From Marinobacterium mangrovicola (GTDB lineage Bacteria > Pseudomonadota > Gammaproteobacteria > Pseudomonadales > Balneatricaceae), in the NCBI RefSeq assembly GCF_004339595.1, contig NZ_SMFU01000001.1, positions 56,431 to 120,430 on the forward strand: DNA of 64,000 bases. The letters are read 5' to 3'. The first letter of the stretch is position 1; every line of letters begins with the position of its first letter. The notes under the pieces were generated by a model. That model saw only the letters and a program-made list of their open reading frames with translations, was not told where the DNA came from and did not search any database. The translations under genes and the position numbers were made by a program. Shown piece after piece: positions 38,552 to 46,856 of the stretch.

Positions 38552-41316
38552 GGTTTTCCCAGCGCGAACCCCTGCAGGTAATCAACACCCAGGCCCCGCA
38601 GACAGTTGGCAAGCTCATCGCTGGAGACAAATTCGGCCACGACCTTGGCACCGGTTTTATGCGCCAGATCGATGATGCTCTGGGTTACGACCATATTTTT
38701 TTCGTCCTCCAGTATGCCGGAGATGATCGATCCGTCGATCTTGATAAAGTCCGGTTGCAGTTCAACCAGGTAGGAAAAGTTGGAGTAACCGCTGCCAAAG
38801 TCATCGATGGCGATGCGGGTGTCGTACCGGCGTACCTGGCGGATGAAATCCCTCACCTCGGCGAAATCCGATAGCGACTCGCTTTCGGTGATCTCCAGCG
38901 CGATGGGCGGCCCATCATTTTCGGCCAGGCGCTCGATAATGTACTGTCGGGTGCCATCGTTCTCTATATCTTCCGCCGACAGGTTCACAGAAATACGGTG
39001 CTGATGACGACGCGCCGTGCTGAGCACGATATCCAGCATCCGCCGGGTGATGGCGGGGTAGTGTCGGGTCTGCTTGATGGTATCGAGAAAGTGGAAGGGA
39101 GATATCGGAGCACCCTGGCGATCCAGCATCCTCAGCAGAGCCTCGTAGCGGATATCGCTGCTGTCTGTACTTGATACTATAGGCTGGAAATAAGCGGTGA
39201 TCCGATCATCCTCCAGTGCATCTTTTACTTCATTGATCCAGTACAGGCGGTTGAGGTGCTCCTGTTCCTGGTCGCTGAGGGTGAGAATCTGGTCGCTGTT
39301 TTTCTCCTGCTTGGCTTTCTGAATAGCGGTTTCTGCCAGTGCCAGCAGGTGGCTGGAGCCTCTTGCCATACCGAGGCTGAATTCGATATCAATCTCTTCG
39401 CCGTTGGCGCTAAACCCCGTTGTTTGAATCGCCCGGCGCGCTTCGAGCAGCAGGGCTTCAAACGCTTCCAGTGACATCTTCGGCGCAGGCAAAAAGGCGA
39501 AACTTGCACCGTAAAGACGGTAACAGCGGACCTTTTGCGGGGCTAGCATCTGCATGAATCGCTGGGCAATCTCGGCGATCACTCTGTCGCCATTACCGAT
39601 GCCGTAATAGTCGTTAATTGACTTGAAGTTGCGCAGGTCGGTCAGCGCCAACTGCTCTGGTTGGTCGTTCTCGATATCTTCCAGCAGTTTGGCGCGACTC
39701 GGAAGCCCGGTCAGCTTATCGGTACGCTGCTGCGCGATCAGTGCCTCGTTCTGCATCACCTGGGTGATATCGTTACGGATGCTGATATATTCAGCGATCT
39801 CCCCGGCGTCATCGAGAATCGGTACCAGCGTGCTCTGGACGTAGTAGCTTTCACCGTTTTTCTTGCGGTTTTTGATGACGCCGTTCCAGATCTTTTTTGA
39901 GCTGATAGTGCGCCAGAGATCCTGAAACAGGGAGTCCGGCATATCGGGGTGGCGCAACACTGCATGGGTCTGCCCCAACACTTCGTCGGCGGAGTAGCCG
40001 CTGATCTCCTCAAACAGATTATTTATATAAGTGATTCTGCCGCTCTTGTCGGTCTTCGACACGATAGCTGTCTGATCCAGGGCGCTCTTGTACTGCTCCA
40101 GTTGTTCTATCGACAGACGCAGCGCATTCGCGGTGGCGTTGGCCAGGTGAGACAGCGAGCGCAGTGTCGAGACTTCCTGTGCAGGCGGCTCTTCCAGCGG
40201 AGAGGCATTCACCCCGACTTCATCACTTTCTGACAGGGCGACCAGTGTGGTGGTGGAGTTCTGCAGCCTGTTGATGCCAGGGGCATGAAAATACTCGCCC
40301 TGAGTCACAAATCCAGCAGAGGGACCTGCGTGGGAAAGTATCGCCGTCTCAGCGCAGCTGTTTGCTTCGGACATCAGGCGCCGGCTATGACAGGAGTAGA
40401 TATACAGTGCCTCAAGGGGCACGTCGCAACTCAGCTCACGCAGAGTGTTGTGAGCGCTTTGCAGGATCTGGTCGACAAGGGCGACGCCAAAGCGCACCGG
40501 GCAGGAAAAGTTAAATTCGCCGGCGAACACCAGGCCGCCATCATCGTCCAGGCGTACCGGGGTCCGAGCAATATTAATGCCGTTTTCGCGGGTGATCAGC
40601 GGGAAGACGGTGACGCTGCCAGGCAGTGAGGCGGCAACCTCTTCTCCGAGGTAGTGGCGGTAGGTATCGAGCACCGGCCGGCCATCGAGGGCATAGACCT
40701 TATTACCGACGCTATAGGTCACTTCCATCTCTACACCGATTGGCGTCCAGTTCAGCAGCTGCCGCGGTGTGACTCGTAAACTATTGCCGCGCAGTATGGC
40801 GATCACCATGCCTCGGTCATAGATGCGATTATCGCAAACGACAAGGGTCTCTTCATATTGCTGGTTGTCAGCTGCGTTCCCGCCGGTGATCGGCAGCGCG
40901 GCGGCGGCTTCACCGATGCCGCGAAGAAACGGCTCAGGGCTGTCATTGATAGCGTTACCGAAAGCGATAATCAGTTTTGCATCGCTGTCGTTCAGCTCTT
41001 CGCCGAGCAGTCGCCCCTGTTCCTGGGTGATATCGGGCAGGTAGCGAACGTCGACCCGTGTCCGTTCAAAGCTGGAAAAAGAGATCAGCAGCACGTCGTC
41101 CTGAATGTCACCGTCGCTGATGGCGCCGGCGGAGGAGGAGCCGATCACTTTGAAACCATCGAGTTTTCTGAGCAGGCTCAGGACCGGCTGCAGTCTTTCT
41201 CGCTGCATGGTGCTGAAGAAAAGCTGTATGAGGCCGCAGCATTCGTACAGCTTGTGCTGCTCTACATAAGCGGTCAGCGAACGAATATCGGTGTAGATGT
41301 GATTCAGCAGAATCAT
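38536..41316 (-). CDS. FIST-PAS-GGDEF(degenerate)-EAL signalling protein
   Basis: A 926-residue soluble protein without membrane segments. FIST N about 15-215 and FIST C about 215-365 (motifs G-S-S-S-A-G-A-I-S and Y-I-Y-S-C-H-S-R), PAS about 408-520 (G-R-I-T-Y-I-N-N, S-G-Y-S-A-D-E-V-L-G), GGDEF about 525-680, EAL about 690-925. The GGDEF signature is replaced by Y-G-A-S-F, so no cyclase activity is expected. EAL reads E-A-L-L-R and D-D-F-G-S-G-Y-S-N is present, so it should cleave c-di-GMP. FIST domains are thought to bind small ligands such as amino acids; the ligand is unknown. Single gene with a long leader gap upstream. Confidence 0.9.
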   Translation of the reverse strand: MILLNHIYTDIRSLTAYVEQHKLYECCGLIQLFFSTMQRERLQPVLSLLRKLDGFKVIGSSSAGAISDGDIQDDVLLISFSSFERTRVDVRYLPDITQEQGRLLGEELNDSDAKLIIAFGNAINDSPEPFLRGIGEAAAALPITGGNAADNQQYEETLVVCDNRIYDRGMVIAILRGNSLRVTPRQLLNWTPIGVEMEVTYSVGNKVYALDGRPVLDTYRHYLGEEVAASLPGSVTVFPLITRENGINIARTPVRLDDDGGLVFAGEFNFSCPVRFGVALVDQILQSAHNTLRELSCDVPLEALYIYSCHSRRLMSEANSCAETAILSHAGPSAGFVTQGEYFHAPGINRLQNSTTTLVALSESDEVGVNASPLEEPPAQEVSTLRSLSHLANATANALRLSIEQLEQYKSALDQTAIVSKTDKSGRITYINNLFEEISGYSADEVLGQTHAVLRHPDMPDSLFQDLWRTISSKKIWNGVIKNRKKNGESYYVQSTLVPILDDAGEIAEYISIRNDITQVMQNEALIAQQRTDKLTGLPSRAKLLEDIENDQPEQLALTDLRNFKSINDYYGIGNGDRVIAEIAQRFMQMLAPQKVRCYRLYGASFAFLPAPKMSLEAFEALLLEARRAIQTTGFSANGEEIDIEFSLGMARGSSHLLALAETAIQKAKQEKNSDQILTLSDQEQEHLNRLYWINEVKDALEDDRITAYFQPIVSSTDSSDIRYEALLRMLDRQGAPISPFHFLDTIKQTRHYPAITRRMLDIVLSTARRHQHRISVNLSAEDIENDGTRQYIIERLAENDGPPIALEITESESLSDFAEVRDFIRQVRRYDTRIAIDDFGSGYSNFSYLVELQPDFIKIDGSIISGILEDEKNMVVTQSIIDLAHKTGAKVVAEFVSSDELANCLRGLGVDYLQGFALGKPAPMD

Positions 41317-41745
41317 TGAGTGCTTCCATGCAGGGGGCGTCTATGCAGAAAGGGTCGGAAGAGTCCAAGTAAATCAGTCAATTATAGACTCTTGCTCTGC
41401 AGTCGAAGATTATTTACTTATATGCGATTAGATACATGTACGCAATTAAGGCCAATCTATTTATCGGCTAAAACATTAGAAACTGTATGCCTAATAGCGA
41501 CGATTTTAGACTTTTTTCGAAGTCCTGGATCAGGTTGTGCCGTCGCGTGATCGCTGAAACTAAGCGAGTTGCTTAGACTCATACAGCTGAGCCTTGGTTG
41601 TCGTAGTCTGCGAATTGTTGTGGGGGGGCTTGTTCACGCACGTAGAAAGGCGTCTGGGTTACCCAGAGTTGTTATGAAATTTTCGCCGATTTTTACGTTT
41701 GGCAGAGGACCTGCCGGAAAGAGGTGTTGCGAGAGGGTGCGAGTC
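41317..41745. other. Gene-free gap, AT-rich in its middle
   Basis: No open frame with family features on either strand. The part 41390-41520 is clearly more AT-rich than the neighbours and would suit the promoter of the FIST-EAL gene. I see no RNA gene, repeat or mobile remnant I can name. Confidence 0.5.
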
Positions 41746-41796
41746 GCTGGTCAGTGAACCAGCCTCGCAATCACTGGCTTAATGAGCCGGTGATTG
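41746..41796 (-). terminator. Two adjacent hairpins at the end of the 65-aa gene
   Basis: GCTGGT 41746-41751 pairs with ACCAGC 41758-41763. CAATCACTGGCT 41768-41779 pairs with AGCCGGTGATTG 41785-41796 with one mismatch that is a G-U pair in one RNA strand. The second stem covers the stop and last codons of the small gene. No U-tract follows. Confidence 0.55.
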
Positions 41797-41976
41797 CTGG
41801 AGGTTGTAGGAAACGCGTGCTTTGCCGCTTTTTTCAGAGGTTTTGAAGAAAGCCTTGCGGAACAGGTTGGCGACATAAGTAGCACGTTCAGCGCGGGCGC
41901 GTTCGATGTAGTAATCCACGTCGATCATGTCGAGTTCGTTGTATTTCAGTTCGAATTCAGGGTTTGAATTGCTCAT
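41779..41976 (-). CDS. Small 65-residue protein of unknown function
   Basis: A short, charged, mostly helical protein. It starts with M-S-N-S-N-P-E-F-E-L-K-Y-N-E-L-D and has the central helix Y-I-E-R-A-R-A-E-R-A-T-Y-V-A followed by N-L-F-R-K-A-F-F-K. The ATG at 41976 has GGAG 8 nt upstream, which makes it a real gene candidate; an ATG at 42018 lacks one. The helix recalls small proteins of the DUF1127/RSP_7527 kind, but I cannot confirm membership. Divergent from the LysR regulator, which may control it (inference). Its last codons lie inside a strong hairpin. Confidence 0.65.
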   Translation of the reverse strand: MSNSNPEFELKYNELDMIDVDYYIERARAERATYVANLFRKAFFKTSEKSGKARVSYNLQQSPAH

Positions 41977-42096
41977 CTGTGACTCCGGGTTTGCTATAAG
42001 GTGTTGATCAATTTTCAATCACCATACTAAAGTCGAAGCCTGCTATGGGCAAACGACCCTTTTTCAGTCTATAGTTGAGAAAAACTAATTCATCGT

Positions 42097-42111
42097 AAGG
42101 AGCTGGTTATC
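42097..42111 (+). promoter_or_regulatory. Ribosome binding site deciding the LysR start (ATC)
   Basis: AAGGAG at 42097-42102, then six nucleotides, then ATC at 42109-42111. The spacing is ideal for a start at ATC; no ATG, GTG or TTG lies in frame between the stop at 42076 and the GTG at 42214, which is beyond most of the HTH. Confidence 0.6.
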
Positions 42112-43038
42112 AGACGTCTGCCCCCACTCAATGCCCTGCGCGTTTTTGAAGCGGCCGCCAGGCACGGTAGCTTTAACAAGGCTGCCGAAGAGCTGTGCGT
42201 CACGCCCTCTGCGGTGAGTCACCAGCTCAAATCGCTTGAGGAATTTTTAGGACAAAAGCTGTTTCGCAGGGAAAAACGCCAGGTTTACCTGACCGGTGCC
42301 GGTGAGCGTTACCTTGGCTCGGTACAGCTGGCGCTGGACGAGGTGGAAAGCGCCACCCGACGGCTGATGACTGCTACCAATACCTCTGCTGTGAATATCA
42401 GCGTGGCGCCCTTCTTCCTGACTCGCTGGCTGGTGCCGCGTATCACCCGTTTTCAGCAGCGTTTCCCCGATGTGGAGCTGCGCTTCAGCTCTACCATGGG
42501 CTATATCGACTTCGAGCACTCCGATACCGATATGGCGGTCTACTACGGCCGCGGCAACTGGGAAGGGGTGGAATCGCACCTGCTGCGTAATATCGTACAA
42601 ACGCCGGTATTCGCCCCCTCTTTTCTGGAGGGCGATAATGCGATCCAGACGCCGGAAGATATGGTCAACCACACCCTGATCTATATTTCAGGTCGGCGTC
42701 ATGAATGGAACCGGGCCCTGCGTGAGATCGGGGTCAGTCTGTCAGCCGCGACGCGCACCATGTCCTTCTCCAGTACCTCGCTGGCGGTATCCGCAGCAAT
42801 AGAAGGCATAGGTATCGCGTTGGCGGACCGGGTGCTGGTCGAACGAGAGATCGAAACCGGCAAGCTGGCTGCGCCTTTTGAGCTGGCTTTCGATACCCAA
42901 AACGCCTTCTATCTGGTCTATAAAGAGAAGCGGGCGCTGACTTACGGAATGCGCGCGTTTCGTGATTGGATCATGGAAGAGATGCAGAACGATATTGCAG
43001 ACCGGAACATGGCCAAGGCTCAGGAAGGCACAGACTGA
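42109..43038 (+). CDS. LysR-type regulator, GcvA-like, with non-canonical ATC start
   Basis: Transcription factor of about 309 residues. Reading from ATC at 42109 gives R-R-L-P-P-L-N-A-L-R-V-F-E-A-A-A-R-H-G-S-F, the exact N-terminal pattern of GcvA/AmpR-type regulators, followed by the recognition helix segment T-P-S-A-V-S-H-Q-L. The substrate-binding domain spans about 95-300 with W-L-V-P-R-I near its start. The first canonical start codon in frame is a GTG at 42214, which would cut off the first 35 residues and destroy the HTH. So translation must begin at a rare ATC (or CTG 42103), or the ATG has mutated. Divergent from the 65-aa gene, its probable target. Confidence 0.82.
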   Translation: MRRLPPLNALRVFEAAARHGSFNKAAEELCVTPSAVSHQLKSLEEFLGQKLFRREKRQVYLTGAGERYLGSVQLALDEVESATRRLMTATNTSAVNISVAPFFLTRWLVPRITRFQQRFPDVELRFSSTMGYIDFEHSDTDMAVYYGRGNWEGVESHLLRNIVQTPVFAPSFLEGDNAIQTPEDMVNHTLIYISGRRHEWNRALREIGVSLSAATRTMSFSSTSLAVSAAIEGIGIALADRVLVEREIETGKLAAPFELAFDTQNAFYLVYKEKRALTYGMRAFRDWIMEEMQNDIADRNMAKAQEGTD

Positions 43039-43199
43039 CCTGAGTCAGTGATGGCTCGGGCGTGCATCGCTTTCGGAAAGGATCGCTGATATTTTTCATT
43101 GCCGGTAACTGGATCTGTTCCTCTTGAAAGGGGAGGCCTCTCTCTGATCTTTGCGCCGGGCAGTGCTTGATAGTTAACGTTCAATAAACGTACCGAGTA

Positions 43200-46082
43200 A
43201 TGCGCATGGATGGACGACGGCTGCACTTTCCGCTTCAGGTGCTTGTCAGTGGAACGATCGTAGTCAGCATGCTGGTGCTGGCACTGGTTCTGATCGGTGG
43301 TTCGTATTATGGGCAGCGCGAGACGCTGATCAACGAGTCTAGTGCCCGTGCCGAGCAGCTGGCTGAGAGCCTGGATACGCATATAGACGCTCTGCTGAGT
43401 CCGGTGAAAAGCACGGTACAGATGCTCTCCCGGGATCCCATCGCTGAGGCGCAGGATCTGGCAGCGCGTAAGGCACGCCTCCCGGTACTGGTGACTGCCC
43501 TTGGCACCAGTTCGCTGCTCAGCTCGGTCTATGTAGGCTACGATGACGGCAGTTTCGTATTGCTGCGGCGTCTGCGCTATACCTCGGTCAAGGAGTCGGT
43601 AGCGGCCCCCAGGGATGCCGCGTATCTGCTGCAGAGTATCGAACGCAGCGCAGGGGATGGCAGTGCAGGGAATGAAAGCTTCCGCTCTCTCTGGGAGTTC
43701 TACGACGCCGATCTGAACCTGGTGGAAGCCCGCGCCAAGCCTGACTATAACTACGACCCTCGCCGCCGGCCCTGGTATGACAGTGCGTCTGACACGACCG
43801 ATACGGTTCTGACCAGCCCTTATATCTTTTTCACCACCGCCGAAATCGGCGTGACCCTGGCACAGCGTAGCGCGGGCGGAGGCGCTGTAATCGGTGTGGA
43901 TGCCTCGGTCAATGACTTTTCCTCGGTGATCGGCCTGCTCCGTGGCGAGAGTAAGGCGGAGATCGCCATAGTGACGCCCAGCGATCATGTGGTGGCCTAT
44001 TCCGATATCACCCGGGTGGTGAAAGAAGACGCCGATGAGGGGCTGAGGCTGGCCTATATCGACGAACTGAGTGTGCCGGTGCTGACGCGTCTGTCCGACT
44101 ACGGTATAGGCTCAGGAATGCAGCGGCTGGATATTGAGGGTCGCAACTGGATCGGCTTTGTAGAAGAGATGCAGGCGGGGGGACGAGGCACCACCCGTCT
44201 GCTGTTTGCCATTCCATCGGATGCCCTGTTAGCGGATGCAAAACAGCAAAGTCTTCGGCTGATTCTCTGGTCGGTTCTGGTCATGCTGGTGCTGCTGCTG
44301 GTCGGTTCCTGGGCCGGGCGAATGGTTTCCAAACCTTTGCGGCGTCTGTCCGAGCAGGTCAGTGCCCTGGTGCAGTTCGATTTCAGTAAGGAAGTACCGC
44401 GAAAGTCCCGGGTGGATGAAGTGCGCCGGTTGTCTGAATTGATCCGGCAGATGTCCAGTGCGATCACCGGTTTCCAGACAATTTCCCACCTGCTGGCCCA
44501 TGAGCGTGATCTGGATAAAATGCTGCATCGAGTCACGGCGGAGCTGGTCAGGATCACCTCTGCTGCCTCGGGCGCCATCTATCTTTACGATGAAGAGGAA
44601 CAGATCCTCCGGCGCGCCACCAATAGTGGACTGCGCAGTGCGCCGGAGCAGTTTGCGGTATCTGGTAGCAGTGCCGATGAGCTCTGTGCTCAGTTGCGAG
44701 AGCAGCTGGGCCGGCAGGGTGAAGCGGTTATGACTACGCAGCTGCGTGATCGTGACAGCGACCTGCTGGGTATTCTGGCCTTGGTGCTGCCCCCTGAGAT
44801 CGCGGCGTACGAGTCCAGCTACAGCAAATTCGTGGCAGAGGTGTCCGGCTCCGCCGCTACCGCAATCGAAACCCAGCGCCAGGTAGCAGCTCAGAATGCG
44901 TTGATAGAATCGATCATCCGCCTGCTCGCCGATGCGATCGATGCCAAGTCGGCCTACACCAGTGGCCACTGCGACCGCGTGCCGCAGCTGGCCGAAATGC
45001 TCGTCGATGCGGCCCAGGCATCGAAGGATAAAGCGTTCGCAGCGTTCAGTATGAACGACCGGCAGCGGCGTGAGTTTCGTATTGCGGCCTGGCTGCATGA
45101 CTGTGGCAAGGTTACCAGTCCCGAATATGTGGTCGACAAGGCGACAAAGCTGGAGACCCAGTACGACCGTATCCATGAAGTCCGCACCCGCTTTGAGGTG
45201 CTCTGGCGCGATGCAGATATCGCCTATCTGCGCGGTATCGTCAAAGGCGGTGTCGAAGCGGATCTGCGGGCCAGGCGTGACCAGCTGAGGAAGAGCCTGC
45301 AGCAGGAGTTCGCGCTGGTTGCCAAGTCCAATGCCGGTGGGGAGTTCATGCCGGATGAGGATATTGAAAAGCTGCACCAGATCGGAAAACGTCGCTGGAA
45401 ACGGCACTTTGATCGACGTCTGGGGCTCTCCCGCGAAGAGTTTGAGAGACTGCCGGAAGAGACCGAGGAGCTGCCGGTCATCGAGTATCTGCTCTCTGAT
45501 CGGCCCGAGCACCTGATTCCCTGGGGTGAAAGGCGGCCCGCCGTGGAGCGCGGCGATCCCAATAATACCTGGGGGTTCAATATGGACCTGCCAGAGTACG
45601 CAGCGAATCACGGTGAGCTGTATAACCTGTCGATTCAGAAGGGTACGCTGACCGATGAAGAGCGTTTCATCATCAATGACCATATCGTGCAGACCATTCG
45701 TATGCTGACGTCGCTGCCGCTGCCGAAGGATCTGAAACGGATTCCCGATATCGCCGGTAATCACCATGAGAAGATCGACGGCACCGGTTATCCGCGCAAG
45801 CTTGACGCCAGTAAGCTCAGTATCGAAGAGCGGATCATGGCGGTAGCCGATGTGTTCGAGGCGCTGACCGCGGCGGACCGGCCCTACAAGGATGCCAAGA
45901 CGCTCTCCGAGTCCCTGCGTATCCTCGCCTTCATGGTGAAAGACAAACACCTGGATGGTGACCTGTTCCGGCTCTTCCTGGAGTCAGGCATCTATCTCCG
46001 TTACGCTGAGAGGTTCCTGAAACCGCAACAGATCGACAAGGTAGACAGGCGGCAGCTGCTGACACTGGCGGGGCTGGCCTGA
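43200..46082 (+). CDS. Cache-HAMP-GAF-HD-GYP phosphodiesterase-like protein with large HD-GYP insertion
   Basis: A 960-residue membrane sensor. TM1 about 10-34, double Cache-type periplasmic domain about 40-345 (R-R-R-P-W-Y motif), TM2 about 350-371, HAMP about 372-425, GAF about 440-580, HD-GYP about 585-945. The metal site is complete: H633-D634 in H-D-C-G-K, H828 in I-N-D-H, H855-H856 in N-H-H-E-K, followed by I-D-G-T-G-Y-P. But H-D-C-G-K and H828 are about 195 residues apart instead of about 30, so roughly 165 residues are inserted. ATG at 43200; a second ATG at 43206 is possible. Probably hydrolyses c-di-GMP. The J-domain gene starts 20 nt later. Confidence 0.9.
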   Translation: MRMDGRRLHFPLQVLVSGTIVVSMLVLALVLIGGSYYGQRETLINESSARAEQLAESLDTHIDALLSPVKSTVQMLSRDPIAEAQDLAARKARLPVLVTALGTSSLLSSVYVGYDDGSFVLLRRLRYTSVKESVAAPRDAAYLLQSIERSAGDGSAGNESFRSLWEFYDADLNLVEARAKPDYNYDPRRRPWYDSASDTTDTVLTSPYIFFTTAEIGVTLAQRSAGGGAVIGVDASVNDFSSVIGLLRGESKAEIAIVTPSDHVVAYSDITRVVKEDADEGLRLAYIDELSVPVLTRLSDYGIGSGMQRLDIEGRNWIGFVEEMQAGGRGTTRLLFAIPSDALLADAKQQSLRLILWSVLVMLVLLLVGSWAGRMVSKPLRRLSEQVSALVQFDFSKEVPRKSRVDEVRRLSELIRQMSSAITGFQTISHLLAHERDLDKMLHRVTAELVRITSAASGAIYLYDEEEQILRRATNSGLRSAPEQFAVSGSSADELCAQLREQLGRQGEAVMTTQLRDRDSDLLGILALVLPPEIAAYESSYSKFVAEVSGSAATAIETQRQVAAQNALIESIIRLLADAIDAKSAYTSGHCDRVPQLAEMLVDAAQASKDKAFAAFSMNDRQRREFRIAAWLHDCGKVTSPEYVVDKATKLETQYDRIHEVRTRFEVLWRDADIAYLRGIVKGGVEADLRARRDQLRKSLQQEFALVAKSNAGGEFMPDEDIEKLHQIGKRRWKRHFDRRLGLSREEFERLPEETEELPVIEYLLSDRPEHLIPWGERRPAVERGDPNNTWGFNMDLPEYAANHGELYNLSIQKGTLTDEERFIINDHIVQTIRMLTSLPLPKDLKRIPDIAGNHHEKIDGTGYPRKLDASKLSIEERIMAVADVFEALTAADRPYKDAKTLSESLRILAFMVKDKHLDGDLFRLFLESGIYLRYAERFLKPQQIDKVDRRQLLTLAGLA

Positions 46083-46102
46083 TCCACCGACGGGAGAGAG
46101 GG

Positions 46103-46678
46103 ATGCCGGATAACCCGCTGCTGGCGCCGATCGCCAGGCTGCTGCACGCACACCCCGAGGGGCTCAGCGAGTATGCGCTGATGAAACAGCTGGAGTTTGA
46201 TGGTCTGCACCTGGATCAGGATGCCGATGCCTCGCCTGAACTGCTGCTGTTTCGTAAGCATTTCCTGATCATGAACGCGCTCTACCGTCTGCGACCCGTG
46301 TTGGCGGAAGAGGGGTTCGAGATCAGCATCTCAGCGTTGCATATCCAGCTGCATCCGCTGGATTCTTTCCATCACTCCACCGAAACCGCTATCATCCCCG
46401 ACGATCAGCCGCTACGGGACTATTATCTGGACTGGAGCGAGTTTGAAAAAAGCAGTAGCGACTATGTACGCGCCCTGCTTGATGGCTTTTGGCAGCGCTA
46501 TATGAGTTCTGACCAGCGGGGTGAAGCGTTGGCGGTGCTTGGGTTGCAAGAGCGTGCCAGCACCGAACAGATCCGTATCGCCTACCGGCGCCTGGCGGCG
46601 CGCCATCATCCGGATAGGGGAGGCGACGCCGATCAGTTTCGGCGAGTGCGCGAGGCCTACGAGCTGCTGATGGTGTAA
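46103..46678 (+). CDS. DnaJ-related protein with C-terminal J domain
   Basis: A 191-residue protein. Residues 1-120 match the DnaJ-related N-terminal family (pattern N-P-L-L-A-P-I-A-R-L-L and D-Y-Y-L-D-W-S-E-F-E), and a J domain fills the last 50 residues with the H-P-D motif in A-R-H-H-P-D-R-G-G. The chain ends right after helix IV, which is normal for this family. Presumed DnaK co-chaperone with an unknown client. Twenty nucleotides after the HD-GYP gene, so likely co-transcribed. GGGAGAGAGGG upstream gives a ribosome binding site. Confidence 0.85.
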   Translation: MPDNPLLAPIARLLHAHPEGLSEYALMKQLEFDGLHLDQDADASPELLLFRKHFLIMNALYRLRPVLAEEGFEISISALHIQLHPLDSFHHSTETAIIPDDQPLRDYYLDWSEFEKSSSDYVRALLDGFWQRYMSSDQRGEALAVLGLQERASTEQIRIAYRRLAARHHPDRGGDADQFRRVREAYELLMV

Positions 46679-46733
46679 CGCTGCGCAGAGTCCAGTTTTA
46701 ACGCCGGAAGCCCGTTTCGGCATCTGTTTTGGA

Positions 46734-46789
46734 TATCTGTTATTAGCTATCTGCTTTTAGATATCTGCTTTTAGATATCTGCTTTTAGG
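46734..46789. repeat. Four tandem copies of a 14-bp unit
   Basis: The unit TATCTGCTTTTAGA is exact at 46748-46761 and 46762-46775, with one change at 46776-46789 and several at 46734-46747. It lies in the 178-nt gap before trkH. Minisatellite-like; copy number may vary between strains. Confidence 0.9.
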
Positions 46790-46856
46790 TATGGAAAGTG
46801 ACGCGGCCCTGATTTCTGCATCGAGCTCGCGATCAGGGAGATAGGAACGCCGGCCC

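Noticed and set aside
44229..45950. 573-codon open frame on the minus strand inside the HD-GYP gene
   Set aside because: Antisense frame created by high GC and codon bias; composition is low-quality (His/Gln/Gly/Leu-rich) with no domain, and the plus-strand gene has clear motifs.
46734..46789. CRISPR array
   Set aside because: Units are 14 bp and directly adjacent with no spacers.
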